From: Armatimonadota bacterium
Lineage (GTDB): Bacteria > Armatimonadota > Fimbriimonadia > Fimbriimonadales > Fimbriimonadaceae
Assembly (NCBI GenBank): GCA_025360125.1
Contig: JANYCU010000051.1
Coordinates: forward strand, 62,001-126,000
Direction: 5' to 3'
DNA: 64,000 nucleotides
The notes beneath the pieces were generated by a model. The model made no database searches, was not told the origin of the DNA, and saw only the letters and a list, made by a program, of their open reading frames with translations. Position 1 is the stretch's first letter. Each line of letters begins with the position of its first letter. Made by a program: the position numbers and the translations under genes. This document shows, one piece after another, positions 17,760 to 26,163 of this stretch.

Positions 17760-18385
17760 TATTTGCTCACCTTATTGATAACCACGAGGGCTCCGTTAGG
17801 ACCGGGGACGCTGCCGTCGATCAAGAGCAAATTTCTCTCGGCATCGACTTTAACGACCTTCAAGCCTTTCTGAGTAACTTGTGCGTCACCCATGTGGCCG
17901 GGTCCTCGCTTACCTTTGAAAACTCTTTGTGGTCCAGTTGCGCCGTTTGAAAGCGGCCGTCGGTGAGTCATGTAGCCGTGAGTCATTTGTTGACCCTTAA
18001 AGTGATATCGCTTGACACCACCGGCAAAACCTCGCCCCTTACTAAATCCGGTAACCGTCACTGGCTCGCCGTCGGCAAAGATGTCGACTAGAATTTCTTG
18101 AGCGAGCTCAAAACCATCCGTCGTCTCAACTCGAAACTCGCGGAGAGTTCGGAGGTTCTTACCAACGCCGGCTTTTTTGAGGTGGCCGAACTTGGGGAAT
18201 GTCAATTGTTTTTCTTTAGCGTCACCGTAACCGACCTGGATTGCAGAGTAACCGTCAACGTCATCAGTTTTGATCTGAGTAACGTAGACAGGCCCTGCTT
18301 CCACGACGGTAACGGGCACCATTTTGCCCACACCGTTAAAGATGTGAGTCATGCCTATTTTTCGTCCTAAGATGCCTGGAAGCAT
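17759..18385 (-). CDS. rplC: Ribosomal protein L3
   Basis: A 208-residue 50S protein that starts 23S rRNA folding. Motifs: GILGRKIGMTHIFNGVGKMV, PVTVVEAGPVYVTQIKT, VTGFSKGRGFAGGVKRYHFK, GQQMTHGYMTHRRPLSNGAT and KGRGFAGG-type loop with the glutamine (GQQ) methylated in many bacteria. It is the first gene of the operon here. The usual leading gene rpsJ is absent from the 300 bases upstream, where a candidate promoter and a hairpin lie. Only a weak GGGAAAA precedes the start. Confidence 0.97.
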   Translation of the reverse strand: MLPGILGRKIGMTHIFNGVGKMVPVTVVEAGPVYVTQIKTDDVDGYSAIQVGYGDAKEKQLTFPKFGHLKKAGVGKNLRTLREFRVETTDGFELAQEILVDIFADGEPVTVTGFSKGRGFAGGVKRYHFKGQQMTHGYMTHRRPLSNGATGPQRVFKGKRGPGHMGDAQVTQKGLKVVKVDAERNLLLIDGSVPGPNGALVVINKVSK

Positions 18386-18516
18386 ATAATTTTTCCCGCT
18401 TCAACGCGTCGTTCGACATGTCGGATTCGTCTTGAATCACTGACGTTGCCCTACAATTCGGAGTAAATCTGAACGGGGTCGCCCTGCCAAACGCGCTACG
18501 AAGCACGTTTATTTCT

Positions 18517-18531
18517 CCGCGCACAGCGCGG
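18517..18531 (-). promoter_or_regulatory. Leader hairpin of the ribosomal operon
   Basis: CCGCGC, TGT, GCGCGG on the minus strand: a perfect 6-pair GC stem with a three-base loop, close to the predicted transcription start of the rplC operon and about 130 bases before rplC. It may stabilise the 5' end or take part in feedback control; neither is shown. Confidence 0.45.
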
Positions 18532-18541
18532 CGAATCAATA

Positions 18542-18571
18542 GTTATACCCAATGAACGTGGGTTAGGGCAA
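18542..18571 (-). promoter_or_regulatory. Candidate promoter of the ribosomal protein operon
   Basis: Minus strand: -35 TTGCCC (18571-18566), 18-base spacer, -10 TATAAC (18547-18542). The predicted start near 18535 would give a leader of about 150 bases before rplC. The region holds no rpsJ or tufA reading frame. Confidence 0.5.
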
Positions 18572-18634
18572 GGGCGAGGATTGATTAATTTGGAGACTCG
18601 CGAAGGTTGCTCCCTCAGAACTCATTACTATGCG

Positions 18635-18660
18635 CTTGCACTTGCACTTGCACTTCGCAC
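18635..18660. repeat. Short CTTGCA tandem repeat
   Basis: Three perfect CTTGCA units (18635-18652) run into CTTCGCAC (18653-18660). It lies in the divergent gap upstream of the small membrane protein gene and resembles the CAAGAGCGAGT/GAGTGCAAG sequence at 7.54-7.67 kb. The rest of the 300-base gap holds only the promoter and hairpin listed separately. Confidence 0.5.
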
Positions 18661-18685
18661 TTCTCTACTACTGCTAAACTGAATC

Positions 18686-18997
18686 GTGGGAATCCCAGAC
18701 AAGTTGAGTCAATGGCTGAGTTCTGGCGGGGCTTATTACCTCATTGCCTTTCTCTGGCTTTTGACCGCCCTATTTTTTATGGGTCGAGCCAAAGGCATCG
18801 GACGTGAGTTGAGCACCAGCAACGATGGTTGCTACTTGATGATTAGCACCACGATCTTCACCATGATCGGCGGAGCAATCGGGCTGCTTCTCTTCCAAAA
18901 GTTCTTCCCTTGGTTCATTCTCTCCTCTCTCGCAGGTTGCATTTTGGCCCCGTGGCTCGTCTGCCGCAAATTCCAGCGGGGTCAAACCAAGTTTTGA
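18686..18997 (+). CDS. Small three-helix membrane protein of unknown function
   Basis: A 103-residue protein starting at GTG (18686). Hydrophobic segments at about 17-33 (YYLIAFLWLLTALFFMG), 52-70 (LMISTTIFTMIGGAIGLLLF) and 74-92 (FPWFILSSLAGCILAPWLV) suggest three membrane helices; the C-terminal tail CRKFQRGQTKF is basic and probably cytoplasmic. It is followed one base later by a lipoprotein gene, so the two are likely one transcription unit. I recognise no family. Confidence 0.6.
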   Translation: MGIPDKLSQWLSSGGAYYLIAFLWLLTALFFMGRAKGIGRELSTSNDGCYLMISTTIFTMIGGAIGLLLFQKFFPWFILSSLAGCILAPWLVCRKFQRGQTKF

Positions 18998-18998
18998 C

Positions 18999-20081
18999 AT
19001 GTCACTCAAAAACCTTTCGATTCTGGTTTTGCTCGTCACCTTAGCTGGTTGCAAAGGCAAATTGCCGAAAACGCTGCTACCGACAACGCCGATCAAACCT
19101 GGCTCGTACTCAATGGTCGCGTTGGGAATGGCGGCTCCTCCCTTCGGTGATGAGATGGTTTTCGGGTTCGACCCCAAAATCGATGGGCAAAAAGAGGATA
19201 TTTATATAGTGTCGAATGGATTGGCGCAAGACAATACTCCTCCGTTTTTTTACCACCTCAAGTTGTATCCAAAGGTTCGATGGGTTCAGTTCATCAAGCC
19301 GGACCAGACCGAACATACACTCAAGCGAATTAAAGAACTTAAGATGAAAGGCGAGACAACTGAAGGTCTGACCGTCTTCCAGTTTGACCACAAAAAGCGT
19401 CGGCTCTACTGGAAGCATCGTGACGGCATGGGCGAGTTCATCATCGTTCGGGATGGAAGGATTTATGCCTATTCAGAAGAAAAGAATCTTGAACATACAA
19501 TTGGTTCAATTCTGGGGGGCACCTACGATTCTAGAAAGGTCCAGGCACTGAGAAGGGCGGACGAACTTCAATGGAAAACTTTCCTTTCCTTATGGCAGCC
19601 TGCAGTCAATCCCTACTCAAGTGGCAAAATTTCGTTCAGTGAATTCACTCACCGTGTTGCACCGCTGTTTTCGAAACTTGCATCGAAGCAAAGAAGTTAT
19701 CTTCTCAACAATTATCTTTGGCTGGCCGAATGCCGCCCGTTGGCCGACATTGAGTCAATCCTCAAGATCAGTCATCCCGATGACGAATTGATGTCATTTG
19801 ACCTATCCGTTGACATCGCAAAACATGAAGGGCACCACGAATGTCGACTTCGCGTTCTTGAGGAATTCAAACTAGCCATTAAAGACCCCCTCATCGGTGG
19901 TCGCCCGGAGGTCTGCAAGCAATTGGCCGAAGTTGCCATTGATTTTGATCGCAAAAAGGATGCAGTGAGGCTTCTCAAGCTCATGATCGAGTCACCAACT
20001 TTGAAGCCCCGGTATGCCAGAGTTTGGCGCGACTCCTTTTTAGGAGACTACGACAACCTCATGTGGCGAGCAACCCACTAA
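18999..20081 (+). CDS. Predicted lipoprotein of unknown function
   Basis: A 360-residue protein with a lipoprotein signal: LSILVLLVTLAGC, with the lipobox TLAGC and Cys at about residue 18. The first half appears beta-rich (SYSMVALGMAAPPFGDEMVF, YHLKLYPKVRWVQFIKPDQT); the second half (from ~170) is alpha-helical, with LQWKTFLSLWQPAVN and repeated Lys/Leu helices ending RYARVWRDSFLGDYDNLMW. It starts one base after the small membrane protein stop codon, suggesting coupling. It converges on pdhB. No domain recognised; location at a membrane is inferred from the lipobox. Confidence 0.72.
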   Translation: MSLKNLSILVLLVTLAGCKGKLPKTLLPTTPIKPGSYSMVALGMAAPPFGDEMVFGFDPKIDGQKEDIYIVSNGLAQDNTPPFFYHLKLYPKVRWVQFIKPDQTEHTLKRIKELKMKGETTEGLTVFQFDHKKRRLYWKHRDGMGEFIIVRDGRIYAYSEEKNLEHTIGSILGGTYDSRKVQALRRADELQWKTFLSLWQPAVNPYSSGKISFSEFTHRVAPLFSKLASKQRSYLLNNYLWLAECRPLADIESILKISHPDDELMSFDLSVDIAKHEGHHECRLRVLEEFKLAIKDPLIGGRPEVCKQLAEVAIDFDRKKDAVRLLKLMIESPTLKPRYARVWRDSFLGDYDNLMWRATH

Positions 20082-20140
20082 TCACGTTACGTTGTAGAGG
20101 GCAAGATGCTTGGCAGCTTTGTTCCTCCCCTCCATATTTA

Positions 20141-21136
20141 CTAGCCGATCTTGTGAACAGCTTTGACGACGTCTTCTTCGCTTGGGATGCAGAGCAGCTC
20201 AAGGTTCCGAGCGTAAGGCATCGGCACGTTCAAACCGCCAACGCGACCAATCGGAGCGTCGAGATCGTTAAAGCAGTCTTCCTGAATGCGAGCCGCTATC
20301 TCGGCACCAAAGCCGCCGCTTCGCCAGTCTTCATAAGTGACGACCGCGCGGTGCGTTTTGCGAACTGAATTGTAAATCGTTTCAGTATCCAACGGCAACA
20401 AGGTCCGAACGTCAACGACTTCGGCGTCGATTCCATCCTTTGCCAGCAATTCCGCGGCGGCAAGGTTCACTTGCGTCATTCGCGAATAACCGATGAGGGA
20501 AATGTCCTTCCCTTCCTTAAGAATCTGCGATTTGCCGATGGGAACCGTGAAGTTCTGATCTTCAGGAATGACGCCCTTGAGCGTGTACAAACCTGGGTTC
20601 TCGTAAAAAATGACAGGGTTATCGTCGGCGATGGCCGACTTCATCATTCCGTAGGCATCCAGCGTTGTTGCCGGAGCAACGACCTTCAGGCCAGGAACGT
20701 GGGCATACCATCCGTCCATCGAGTGCGAGTGCTGAGCCGAAAGCTGCTTAGCCGCGCCACCCGGACCGCGGAAGACGATTGGGCATTTGACTTCCCCGTT
20801 CGTCATGTAATGAACCTTCGCCGCGTGGTTGATAATTTGGTCCAAGGCCAAGATCGAGAACGACATCGTCATGAACTCGACGATAGGTCGGAGTCCGGCC
20901 ATCGCCGCGCCAATGCCGATTCCGGTAAAGCCGCACTCGGTGATCGGAGTATCAAGAATTCGATAGTTGTACTGGTCTTGACGACTCCCAAACTTCTCGA
21001 CAAAGCCACGGGTTACCTTAAACGTTCCTTGGTACCGTCCAATGTCCTCACCCATGATGAAGACCTCAGGGTTCTTCAACATTTCTTCCTCAATGCTTTG
21101 ATTCAAAGCGTCTCGGTAAGTTGTTTCAATGCCCAT
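20141..21136 (-). CDS. pdhB: Pyruvate dehydrogenase E1 component, beta subunit
   Basis: A 331-residue transketolase-like subunit. With the alpha subunit and thiamine diphosphate it decarboxylates pyruvate and acetylates the E2 lipoyl domain. Visible: YRDALNQSIEEEMLKNPEVF, IMGEDIGRYQGTFKVTRGF, the cofactor-side stretch RILDTPITECGFTGIGIGAA, QLSAQHSHSMDGWYAHVPGL and the transketolase C-terminal part LSLIGYSRMTQVNLAAAELL. The start overlaps the pdhA stop by one base. No E2 or E3 gene is in the window. A branched-chain oxo-acid E1 is the main alternative, but the sequence fits pyruvate dehydrogenase better. Confidence 0.92.
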   Translation of the reverse strand: MGIETTYRDALNQSIEEEMLKNPEVFIMGEDIGRYQGTFKVTRGFVEKFGSRQDQYNYRILDTPITECGFTGIGIGAAMAGLRPIVEFMTMSFSILALDQIINHAAKVHYMTNGEVKCPIVFRGPGGAAKQLSAQHSHSMDGWYAHVPGLKVVAPATTLDAYGMMKSAIADDNPVIFYENPGLYTLKGVIPEDQNFTVPIGKSQILKEGKDISLIGYSRMTQVNLAAAELLAKDGIDAEVVDVRTLLPLDTETIYNSVRKTHRAVVTYEDWRSGGFGAEIAARIQEDCFNDLDAPIGRVGGLNVPMPYARNLELLCIPSEEDVVKAVHKIG

Positions 21137-22152
21137 TAGTGTCCCATCTCCGGTTTCATATCGCTGTAAATGTTGTCGTAAACCTCATCAGGTTCGGGAT
21201 GCGGACTTGCATCCGCCTCAATGTAAATCTTTTCGACCTCTTCGATAAGCTCCTCATCCATGGCATCGTACTTCTCTTCAGTGAGGTACCCAAGTTCCAT
21301 CATTTGCTTTTTGAGTCGAGCAATCGGGTCACGAGTCCAGGCCAAATCTTCTTCCTCTTTCGTTCGATAAAGCTGTCGGTCGTTATCAGCCGCGCCGTGT
21401 CCAGAGTATCGATAGGTCATGACTTCGATCCAAGCTGGTCGTTGTTCCTTTCGACACCACTCGACGATTTCGGTGGCTTGTCGCTTCATTTGAATGACAT
21501 CCATTCCATCAATTCGCTCGGAGCGAATATCGAACGGCAAGCCGCGCTTCCAAAGTTCTTTGTCTGACGCGTGGTATTCCAAGCGGGTACCCATCGCAAA
21601 CTCGTTATTCTCGATGATGAAGACGCAAGGGATGTCCCACAGCGAAGCCATGTTCAAGGTTTCGAATACGACGCCCTGGTTTGAGGCACCATCACCCATG
21701 AAATTCAAGCAGACACGGTCTTCGCCTCGGTAACGGGCAGCGAAGGCTAATCCAGCTCCGAGAGGAACGTGACCACCCACGATTCCCCAGCCGCCATAAA
21801 ATCCATTCTTGGGATCGTAGATGTGCATTGAGCCACCCTTTCCACCAGCGGTACCACAGCTTCGGCCCATGACTTCGCCAAGAACTGCCACGGGTGGAGT
21901 TCCGAGCAGAAGGGCGTGAGCGTGGTCACGGTAAGCAGTGATGACATAGTCGTAACCCTTTCGGATAGCCTTCATCCAGCCCACGGCGAGCGCCTCCATG
22001 CCGATGTAAACGTGCATATAACCGCCGGCTTTGCCTTCTCGGTATACGCGGTTGCACTTTTCTTCAAAGTGACGGATAAACAGCATGTCACGCAAGTGCT
22101 CTTCGAGCTCAGCTGCGCTTTCGGTGATCTTGTAATCGGCTTTGTTGGCCAC
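21136..22152 (-). CDS. pdhA: Pyruvate dehydrogenase E1 component, alpha subunit
   Basis: A 338-residue subunit binding thiamine diphosphate. Motifs: MLFIRHFEEKCNRVYREGKA, the substrate-side AYRDHAHALLLG, GGKGGSMHIYD, then FYGGWGIVGGHVPLGAGLAF, and the ThDP motif GDGASNQGVVFETLNMASLW ending near ENN. The phosphorylation-loop region is RYSGHGAADN. I prefer a GTG start at 22152, preceded by GAGG, over a TTG at 22200 without a ribosome binding site. The gene is translationally coupled to pdhB and divergent from the HD-GYP regulator. Confidence 0.93.
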   Translation of the reverse strand: MANKADYKITESAAELEEHLRDMLFIRHFEEKCNRVYREGKAGGYMHVYIGMEALAVGWMKAIRKGYDYVITAYRDHAHALLLGTPPVAVLGEVMGRSCGTAGGKGGSMHIYDPKNGFYGGWGIVGGHVPLGAGLAFAARYRGEDRVCLNFMGDGASNQGVVFETLNMASLWDIPCVFIIENNEFAMGTRLEYHASDKELWKRGLPFDIRSERIDGMDVIQMKRQATEIVEWCRKEQRPAWIEVMTYRYSGHGAADNDRQLYRTKEEEDLAWTRDPIARLKKQMMELGYLTEEKYDAMDEELIEEVEKIYIEADASPHPEPDEVYDNIYSDMKPEMGH

Positions 22153-22393
22153 TCTTAGTCCTCGGATTATCGTTCGGTTTTGCGGGACTCCGTTGTCCAA
22201 ACCATCGCAAAGGATACCCCGAATCGGACGCGCTCCTCCTGCCTATCTTGGCTGGCAATCGCCCGATAAATTTGCGGAGGCGTTAAGTATTGGCGAAGTA
22301 ATGCCGATAAAACTGTTAGAGTTATCAAATTCAAGATGGATTCGGTCCCGGGGTGGGATTTGAATTCAAATTGAACGGGCGAAGTAGGTCACC

Positions 22394-23446
22394 ATGACCA
22401 ATCCACTACGGCTATCAAGTTCGAGAATTGCAATCGTTGACGACGAGTCGGCGAATGTATTACTCCTTGAGCGTCTTTTGATCCAGCTTGGCTACAACAA
22501 CATCGAATCCTTTACGAATCCGGAAGAGGCGTTGACTCGAATTCTCGATCCAAACGTCGATCTCGTTTTGTTGGATATTCAAATGCCGCGTTTCTCTGGC
22601 TTTGATATTCTCGAAAAAATTCGCGAGAATAGCCTCGACAATGAATTTCGCCCCGTCATGGTTTTGACCGCCGACGCGACACCAGCAACGAAACGGAAAG
22701 CACTCGCTCTCGGTGCTGACGACTTCTTAACCAAACCATTCGAAGCGTATGAAGTTGCCCTTCGAGTCAAGAACCTTTTACGTACCCGTCAACTTTACAA
22801 AGAACTTACCCTCGAAAACGATCTGCTTGAGCAACGCGTACTTGAACGAACCAAAGACCTAGAGGCCGTTCAGATCGAAATCGTCGATCGGCTTGGCCTT
22901 GCGACAGAGTATCGCGATGACGATACGAAGGCGCACACCGTTCGGGTGGGAGAGCTTGCCTCAAATCTTGCCCGAACCCTCGATTTACCGGAAAAATTTG
23001 TTCATCTCATTCGACTCGCGGCTCCGCTCCATGACATCGGCAAAATCGGAATTTCGGACTTAATCTTGCTCAAAGAAGGAAAGCTGACCGACGATGAGTA
23101 CAACACAATGAAGAAGCATTGTGAAATTGGAGCTTCCATCTTGTCCGGCAGCAATTCAGAAATCCTTCAGCTCGCCCAAGAAATTGCCATCTCTCACCAT
23201 GAACGATGGGACGGACGCGGTTACCCCAACAATTTGTCCGGCGAAGACATTCCTTTGGCGGGGCGAATCGTTTCGGTCGTCGACGTCTTTGACGCATTGA
23301 CTCATGAACGAACCTATAAGAAAGCTTGGTCAGTTGAAGACGCCATCGCGGAAATTCGAAAGAATGCCGGAACGCAATTTGATCCGACGATTGTTACCGC
23401 GCTTTTGACACTTTTTCCGTTCATTGATCAAAGAATTGCCGCTTAG
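22394..23446 (+). CDS. Response regulator with HD-GYP cyclic-di-GMP phosphodiesterase domain
   Basis: A 350-residue RpfG-like regulator. The receiver domain (about 10-125) has VDDE, phospho-acceptor Asp61 in LVLLDIQMPRFSGFD and Lys114 in DDFLTKPFEAYE. A short coiled coil (130-160) leads to the HD-GYP domain (about 165-345): His181, the HDIGK motif at about 213, then ISHHERWDGRGYP at about 266-278. Members with these residues hydrolyse cyclic di-GMP and control motility, adhesion or secretion. The sensor kinase is not adjacent. It reads divergently from pdhA across a 240-base gap with no other feature. Confidence 0.95.
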   Translation: MTNPLRLSSSRIAIVDDESANVLLLERLLIQLGYNNIESFTNPEEALTRILDPNVDLVLLDIQMPRFSGFDILEKIRENSLDNEFRPVMVLTADATPATKRKALALGADDFLTKPFEAYEVALRVKNLLRTRQLYKELTLENDLLEQRVLERTKDLEAVQIEIVDRLGLATEYRDDDTKAHTVRVGELASNLARTLDLPEKFVHLIRLAAPLHDIGKIGISDLILLKEGKLTDDEYNTMKKHCEIGASILSGSNSEILQLAQEIAISHHERWDGRGYPNNLSGEDIPLAGRIVSVVDVFDALTHERTYKKAWSVEDAIAEIRKNAGTQFDPTIVTALLTLFPFIDQRIAA

Positions 23447-23489
23447 TGGCAAGCACAATCTTCGAAAAATCTATTAAGATGAAAGGGCA

Positions 23490-24305
23490 ATGTCCCTTTG
23501 TTCTTTGATCCTGCTTTCCGCCATCATCAAGCCACGCCCGATGCCGTTCCTCATGAGCGTTCAGGCATGGTCGTTTAATCCGTATTCGGCCTTCGAGTCG
23601 GTAGAACGCGCCGCCGAAGCTGGCTCAAAAAACATCGAATTCTTTCCTGGACAAAAGCTCAAGCCGGGTTCTGGCTCAGGCATGGGTCCTGGACTGAGCG
23701 CGGGCGAAGTCACCGAACTTCGAGCTCAACTCGACAAATTTGGCGTAACCCCCGTTGCATTTGGCGTAGTGAGTATTGATTCTGACTACAACAAGGCAAA
23801 GCCATTGTTCGAGTGGGCGAAGATGATGGGAATCAAGGTTCTCAACACCGAATCGACAGATTCGATCGATACGATTGAGAAGCTCGTGAAGGAGTTTGAT
23901 ATTAAAGTTGGCTTTCACAACCATCCTCGCCAGCCCAAGAATCCAAATTACAAAATGTGGGACCCCAACTTTGTGTATAGCGTGGTGAAGAACCGGGATG
24001 TTCGGATTGGTTCGTGTGCTGACATCGGACACTGGGTTCGCAGTGAATTGAAGCCAATCGACGCCCTCAACGCTCTCCATGGTCGCGTCGTGAGCAGCCA
24101 CCTCAAGGACCTCAACAAGTTTGGTGAAGGCGCGCAAGACGTTCCGTACGGAACGGGTGTCTCAGATATTCCCGCCGTGCTTTCGTATTACGATAAGATT
24201 GGACTTAAGGGCAGTGTCTCGGTTGAATATGAGTATCGCTATGAAGCAAACGTCAACTTTGTCGCCCAGTGCATCGGATTTGTCCGAGGGTATTACGGCA
24301 AATGA
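23490..24305 (+). CDS. Sugar phosphate isomerase/epimerase-like TIM-barrel protein
   Basis: A 271-residue member of the xylose isomerase-like TIM-barrel (AP endonuclease 2) superfamily. Signals: SAFESVERAAEAGSKNIEFF, RAQLDKFGVTPVAFGVVSID, then VGFHNHPRQPKNPNYK with a metal-binding His, SCADIGHWVRSELKPIDALN (Asp, His) and VSSHLKDLNKF, with a late Glu in VSVEYEYRYE. These match the divalent metal site of sugar isomerases or epimerases. Length is normal. The first 20 residues (MSLCSLILLSAIIKPRPMPF) could be a weak export signal; an internal ATG at 23541 is an alternative start. Substrate unknown. The DUF1684 gene follows 29 bases later. Confidence 0.8.
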   Translation: MSLCSLILLSAIIKPRPMPFLMSVQAWSFNPYSAFESVERAAEAGSKNIEFFPGQKLKPGSGSGMGPGLSAGEVTELRAQLDKFGVTPVAFGVVSIDSDYNKAKPLFEWAKMMGIKVLNTESTDSIDTIEKLVKEFDIKVGFHNHPRQPKNPNYKMWDPNFVYSVVKNRDVRIGSCADIGHWVRSELKPIDALNALHGRVVSSHLKDLNKFGEGAQDVPYGTGVSDIPAVLSYYDKIGLKGSVSVEYEYRYEANVNFVAQCIGFVRGYYGK

Positions 24306-24334
24306 TTTTGGCCTCCTTTTGGTAAAGTGAAATT

Positions 24335-25201
24335 ATGAGCATGATCCTATCCGCGTTAGTAATGGCCTCCCTAATTCAGACTCCGCAGAGCTATCTCACC
24401 GAAGCTCTGAAATGGCGCGTTGATCGTGAAACGGCTCTGAAACGGACCGACGGGTGGCTTTCGGTGGCAGGCCTGGTTTGGGTTACCGAAGGTGACAGCT
24501 CAATTGGCTCAAAGAAAAGCAGCAAAATTGCAATCTCTGGCATTCCTGCAGAAGTTGGAAAGTTGACGATCACCAAACGAAAAGCCTTGCTTACCGTTAA
24601 TCCGGGCGTCGACGTTAAGGTCAACGGAATGGCGGTCACGGGTACTGTTGCGGTCAAGACCGACGCCGACGGGGTTGCTGACGCAGTTCAATTTGGATCG
24701 CAATCGTTCAAAGTGATTGTTCGAGGGGCAAGAATTGGGGCGAGAATCTTTGATTCAAACAGCACTTTCATGAAAGAATTCTCTGGTTGCCACTGGTATC
24801 CGGTGAACGAGAATTTTCGAATCAAGGCAAAGTACACCGCTTATACGCCGCCTCGCAAGGTCAATATTACGAACATTCTCGGCGATGTTGATTCAGTCGC
24901 TGTGCCGGGCTATGTTGAATTTGTGATCGACGGAAAGTCGTGTCAGCTTGATGCGCAAGAGGAAGGCGACACCCTGTTCTTCAATTTCAAAGACTTTACG
25001 AGTGGGACGATCACTTACCCGGCTGGTCGATTCCTAAACGTTCCAAAGCCGGTCGACGGATTTGTCGACCTTGACTTCAATAAAGCGATCAATCCGCCGT
25101 GCGCGTTCACGTCGTTCGCGACGTGCCCATTGCCACCGAGCTCCAACATCCTCAAGGTCCGAATCTCTGCGGGTGAATTGAATCATCATCCAGCGAAGTA
25201 A
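24335..25201 (+). CDS. DUF1684 domain protein
   Basis: A 288-residue protein of the DUF1684 family, whose biochemical role is unknown. Hallmarks: RTDGWLSVAGLVWVTEGDSS, IGSKKSS, the central REFSGCHWYPVNENFR-like stretch (KEFSGCHWYPVNENFRIKAK), TYPAGRFLNVPKP and the signature DLDFNKAINPPCAFTSFATC followed by PLPP and ISAGELNHH. A weak N-terminal signal (MSMILSALVMASLIQTPQSY) suggests export. It probably shares a transcript with the TIM-barrel gene upstream. It converges on the lipoprotein pair. Confidence 0.88.
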   Translation: MSMILSALVMASLIQTPQSYLTEALKWRVDRETALKRTDGWLSVAGLVWVTEGDSSIGSKKSSKIAISGIPAEVGKLTITKRKALLTVNPGVDVKVNGMAVTGTVAVKTDADGVADAVQFGSQSFKVIVRGARIGARIFDSNSTFMKEFSGCHWYPVNENFRIKAKYTAYTPPRKVNITNILGDVDSVAVPGYVEFVIDGKSCQLDAQEEGDTLFFNFKDFTSGTITYPAGRFLNVPKPVDGFVDLDFNKAINPPCAFTSFATCPLPPSSNILKVRISAGELNHHPAK

Positions 25202-25261
25202 GCGGAAGAAGCGAAGGAAGTTGGCCGGGCTCAAGCCATCTTGGGTTAGAGGTCCCTTGCT

Positions 25262-25621
25262 TTATGGCGGAGGAACCAAGCCCGGAGGTGGTGACACATC
25301 TACAAAACTCACAAACCTGCCTTCCTGAAAATGCACAAAGTAAATCTTCTCCGGGCCATCACTATAAGAAAGAATAAAGTACCCGGGCTTCTTAATGAGC
25401 TTGCTATATTCCGGATCAGTTTCCGTGTCAGTTGTAGGTGCCCCAATTGCAGCAATTACTTCTGCTTTCGTCATCCCAACCTTTAATTTTGCTTCCATCT
25501 TTGTGAAATCATATGGCGGTCGCGGTGCAGCCGTTTGTGCGATGCTGGGTGCTGGCCCGGGCTTTCCGCAAGCAAAGAGGAGTGCAACAGCGACAATAAT
25601 TAGTGCGGTTTGACGTTTCAT
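25262..25621 (-). CDS. Small lipoprotein, BamE/SmpA-like fold (paralogue 1)
   Basis: A 119-residue predicted lipoprotein: ALIIVAVALLFAC with Cys at about 18, then a Pro-rich linker (GKPGPAPSIAQTAAPRPPYD) and a small domain KLKVGMTKAEVIAAIGAPTT with TDTETDPEYSKLIKKPGYFI. The VGMTKxEVxxxxGxP pattern is the one seen in BamE/SmpA and related beta-lactamase-inhibitor-like folds. It is clearly paralogous to the next gene (25723-26040), and the two lie in tandem in the same direction. Role unknown; outer-membrane or periplasmic location is inferred. Confidence 0.7.
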   Translation of the reverse strand: MKRQTALIIVAVALLFACGKPGPAPSIAQTAAPRPPYDFTKMEAKLKVGMTKAEVIAAIGAPTTDTETDPEYSKLIKKPGYFILSYSDGPEKIYFVHFQEGRFVSFVDVSPPPGLVPPP

Positions 25622-25722
25622 AGTGTGACCTGCGTCGTTTGAATGGAATCGTACCCAACGATGCTGGAGCCGGGAAGTCTAAAAGCGGTATCGATGAAAT
25701 GGACCTCACCAACCACATTGTC

Positions 25723-26040
25723 CTATGGCATACGGCCGAGGCCATTTGGTGGATCTATATTATCGACTCTGGCAACCTGATTCTCTCTAAAAGACACCGT
25801 CAACACTTTAGGCAGATCGCGGTATGCGAGAATGAAGTATCCCGGCCTCCTATTGTCGCGAAATTGCGGATCGGTTTCGGTGTCGTCATCTGGATTCCCA
25901 ATCGCTGCAATGACTTCTGGTTTCGTCATGCCGACCTTTATTTTTGCTGCCATCTTTGCAAGGTCGCGAGGCGGGGCGGGCTTTCCGCAAGCAGTTAGTA
26001 GAAGCAAAGCAACGAGAGTTTGAGCGAGTGATACTTTCAA
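25723..26040 (-). CDS. Small lipoprotein, BamE/SmpA-like fold (paralogue 2)
   Basis: A 105-residue paralogue of the preceding gene: lipobox in TLVALLLLTAC (LTAC), shorter linker, then KIKVGMTKPEVIAAIGNPDD and DTETDPQFRDNRRPGYFILA. The two proteins share the VGMTK-EVIAAIG block and the PGYFILxYxD block. Upstream DNA also matches: GAATCGTACCCAA occurs near 25648 and near 26078, so the duplicated unit includes the leader. Function unknown. Confidence 0.68.
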   Translation of the reverse strand: MKVSLAQTLVALLLLTACGKPAPPRDLAKMAAKIKVGMTKPEVIAAIGNPDDDTETDPQFRDNRRPGYFILAYRDLPKVLTVSFRENQVARVDNIDPPNGLGRMP

Positions 26041-26163
26041 ATTGTCACCTTTACGTCAGCACTTGCTTGATTGATTGAATCGTACCCAATCGTCAAAATA
26101 TTGTGGGCCAAAAGATCACATGCCCAATGTGGAAGTCTTAAGGTGGAACCCTTGTGGTTTGAG

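Noticed and set aside
18386-18541. rpsJ hidden upstream of rplC
   Set aside because: No frame of about 100 codons with S10 motifs exists; the 67-codon frame there has no ribosomal protein features.
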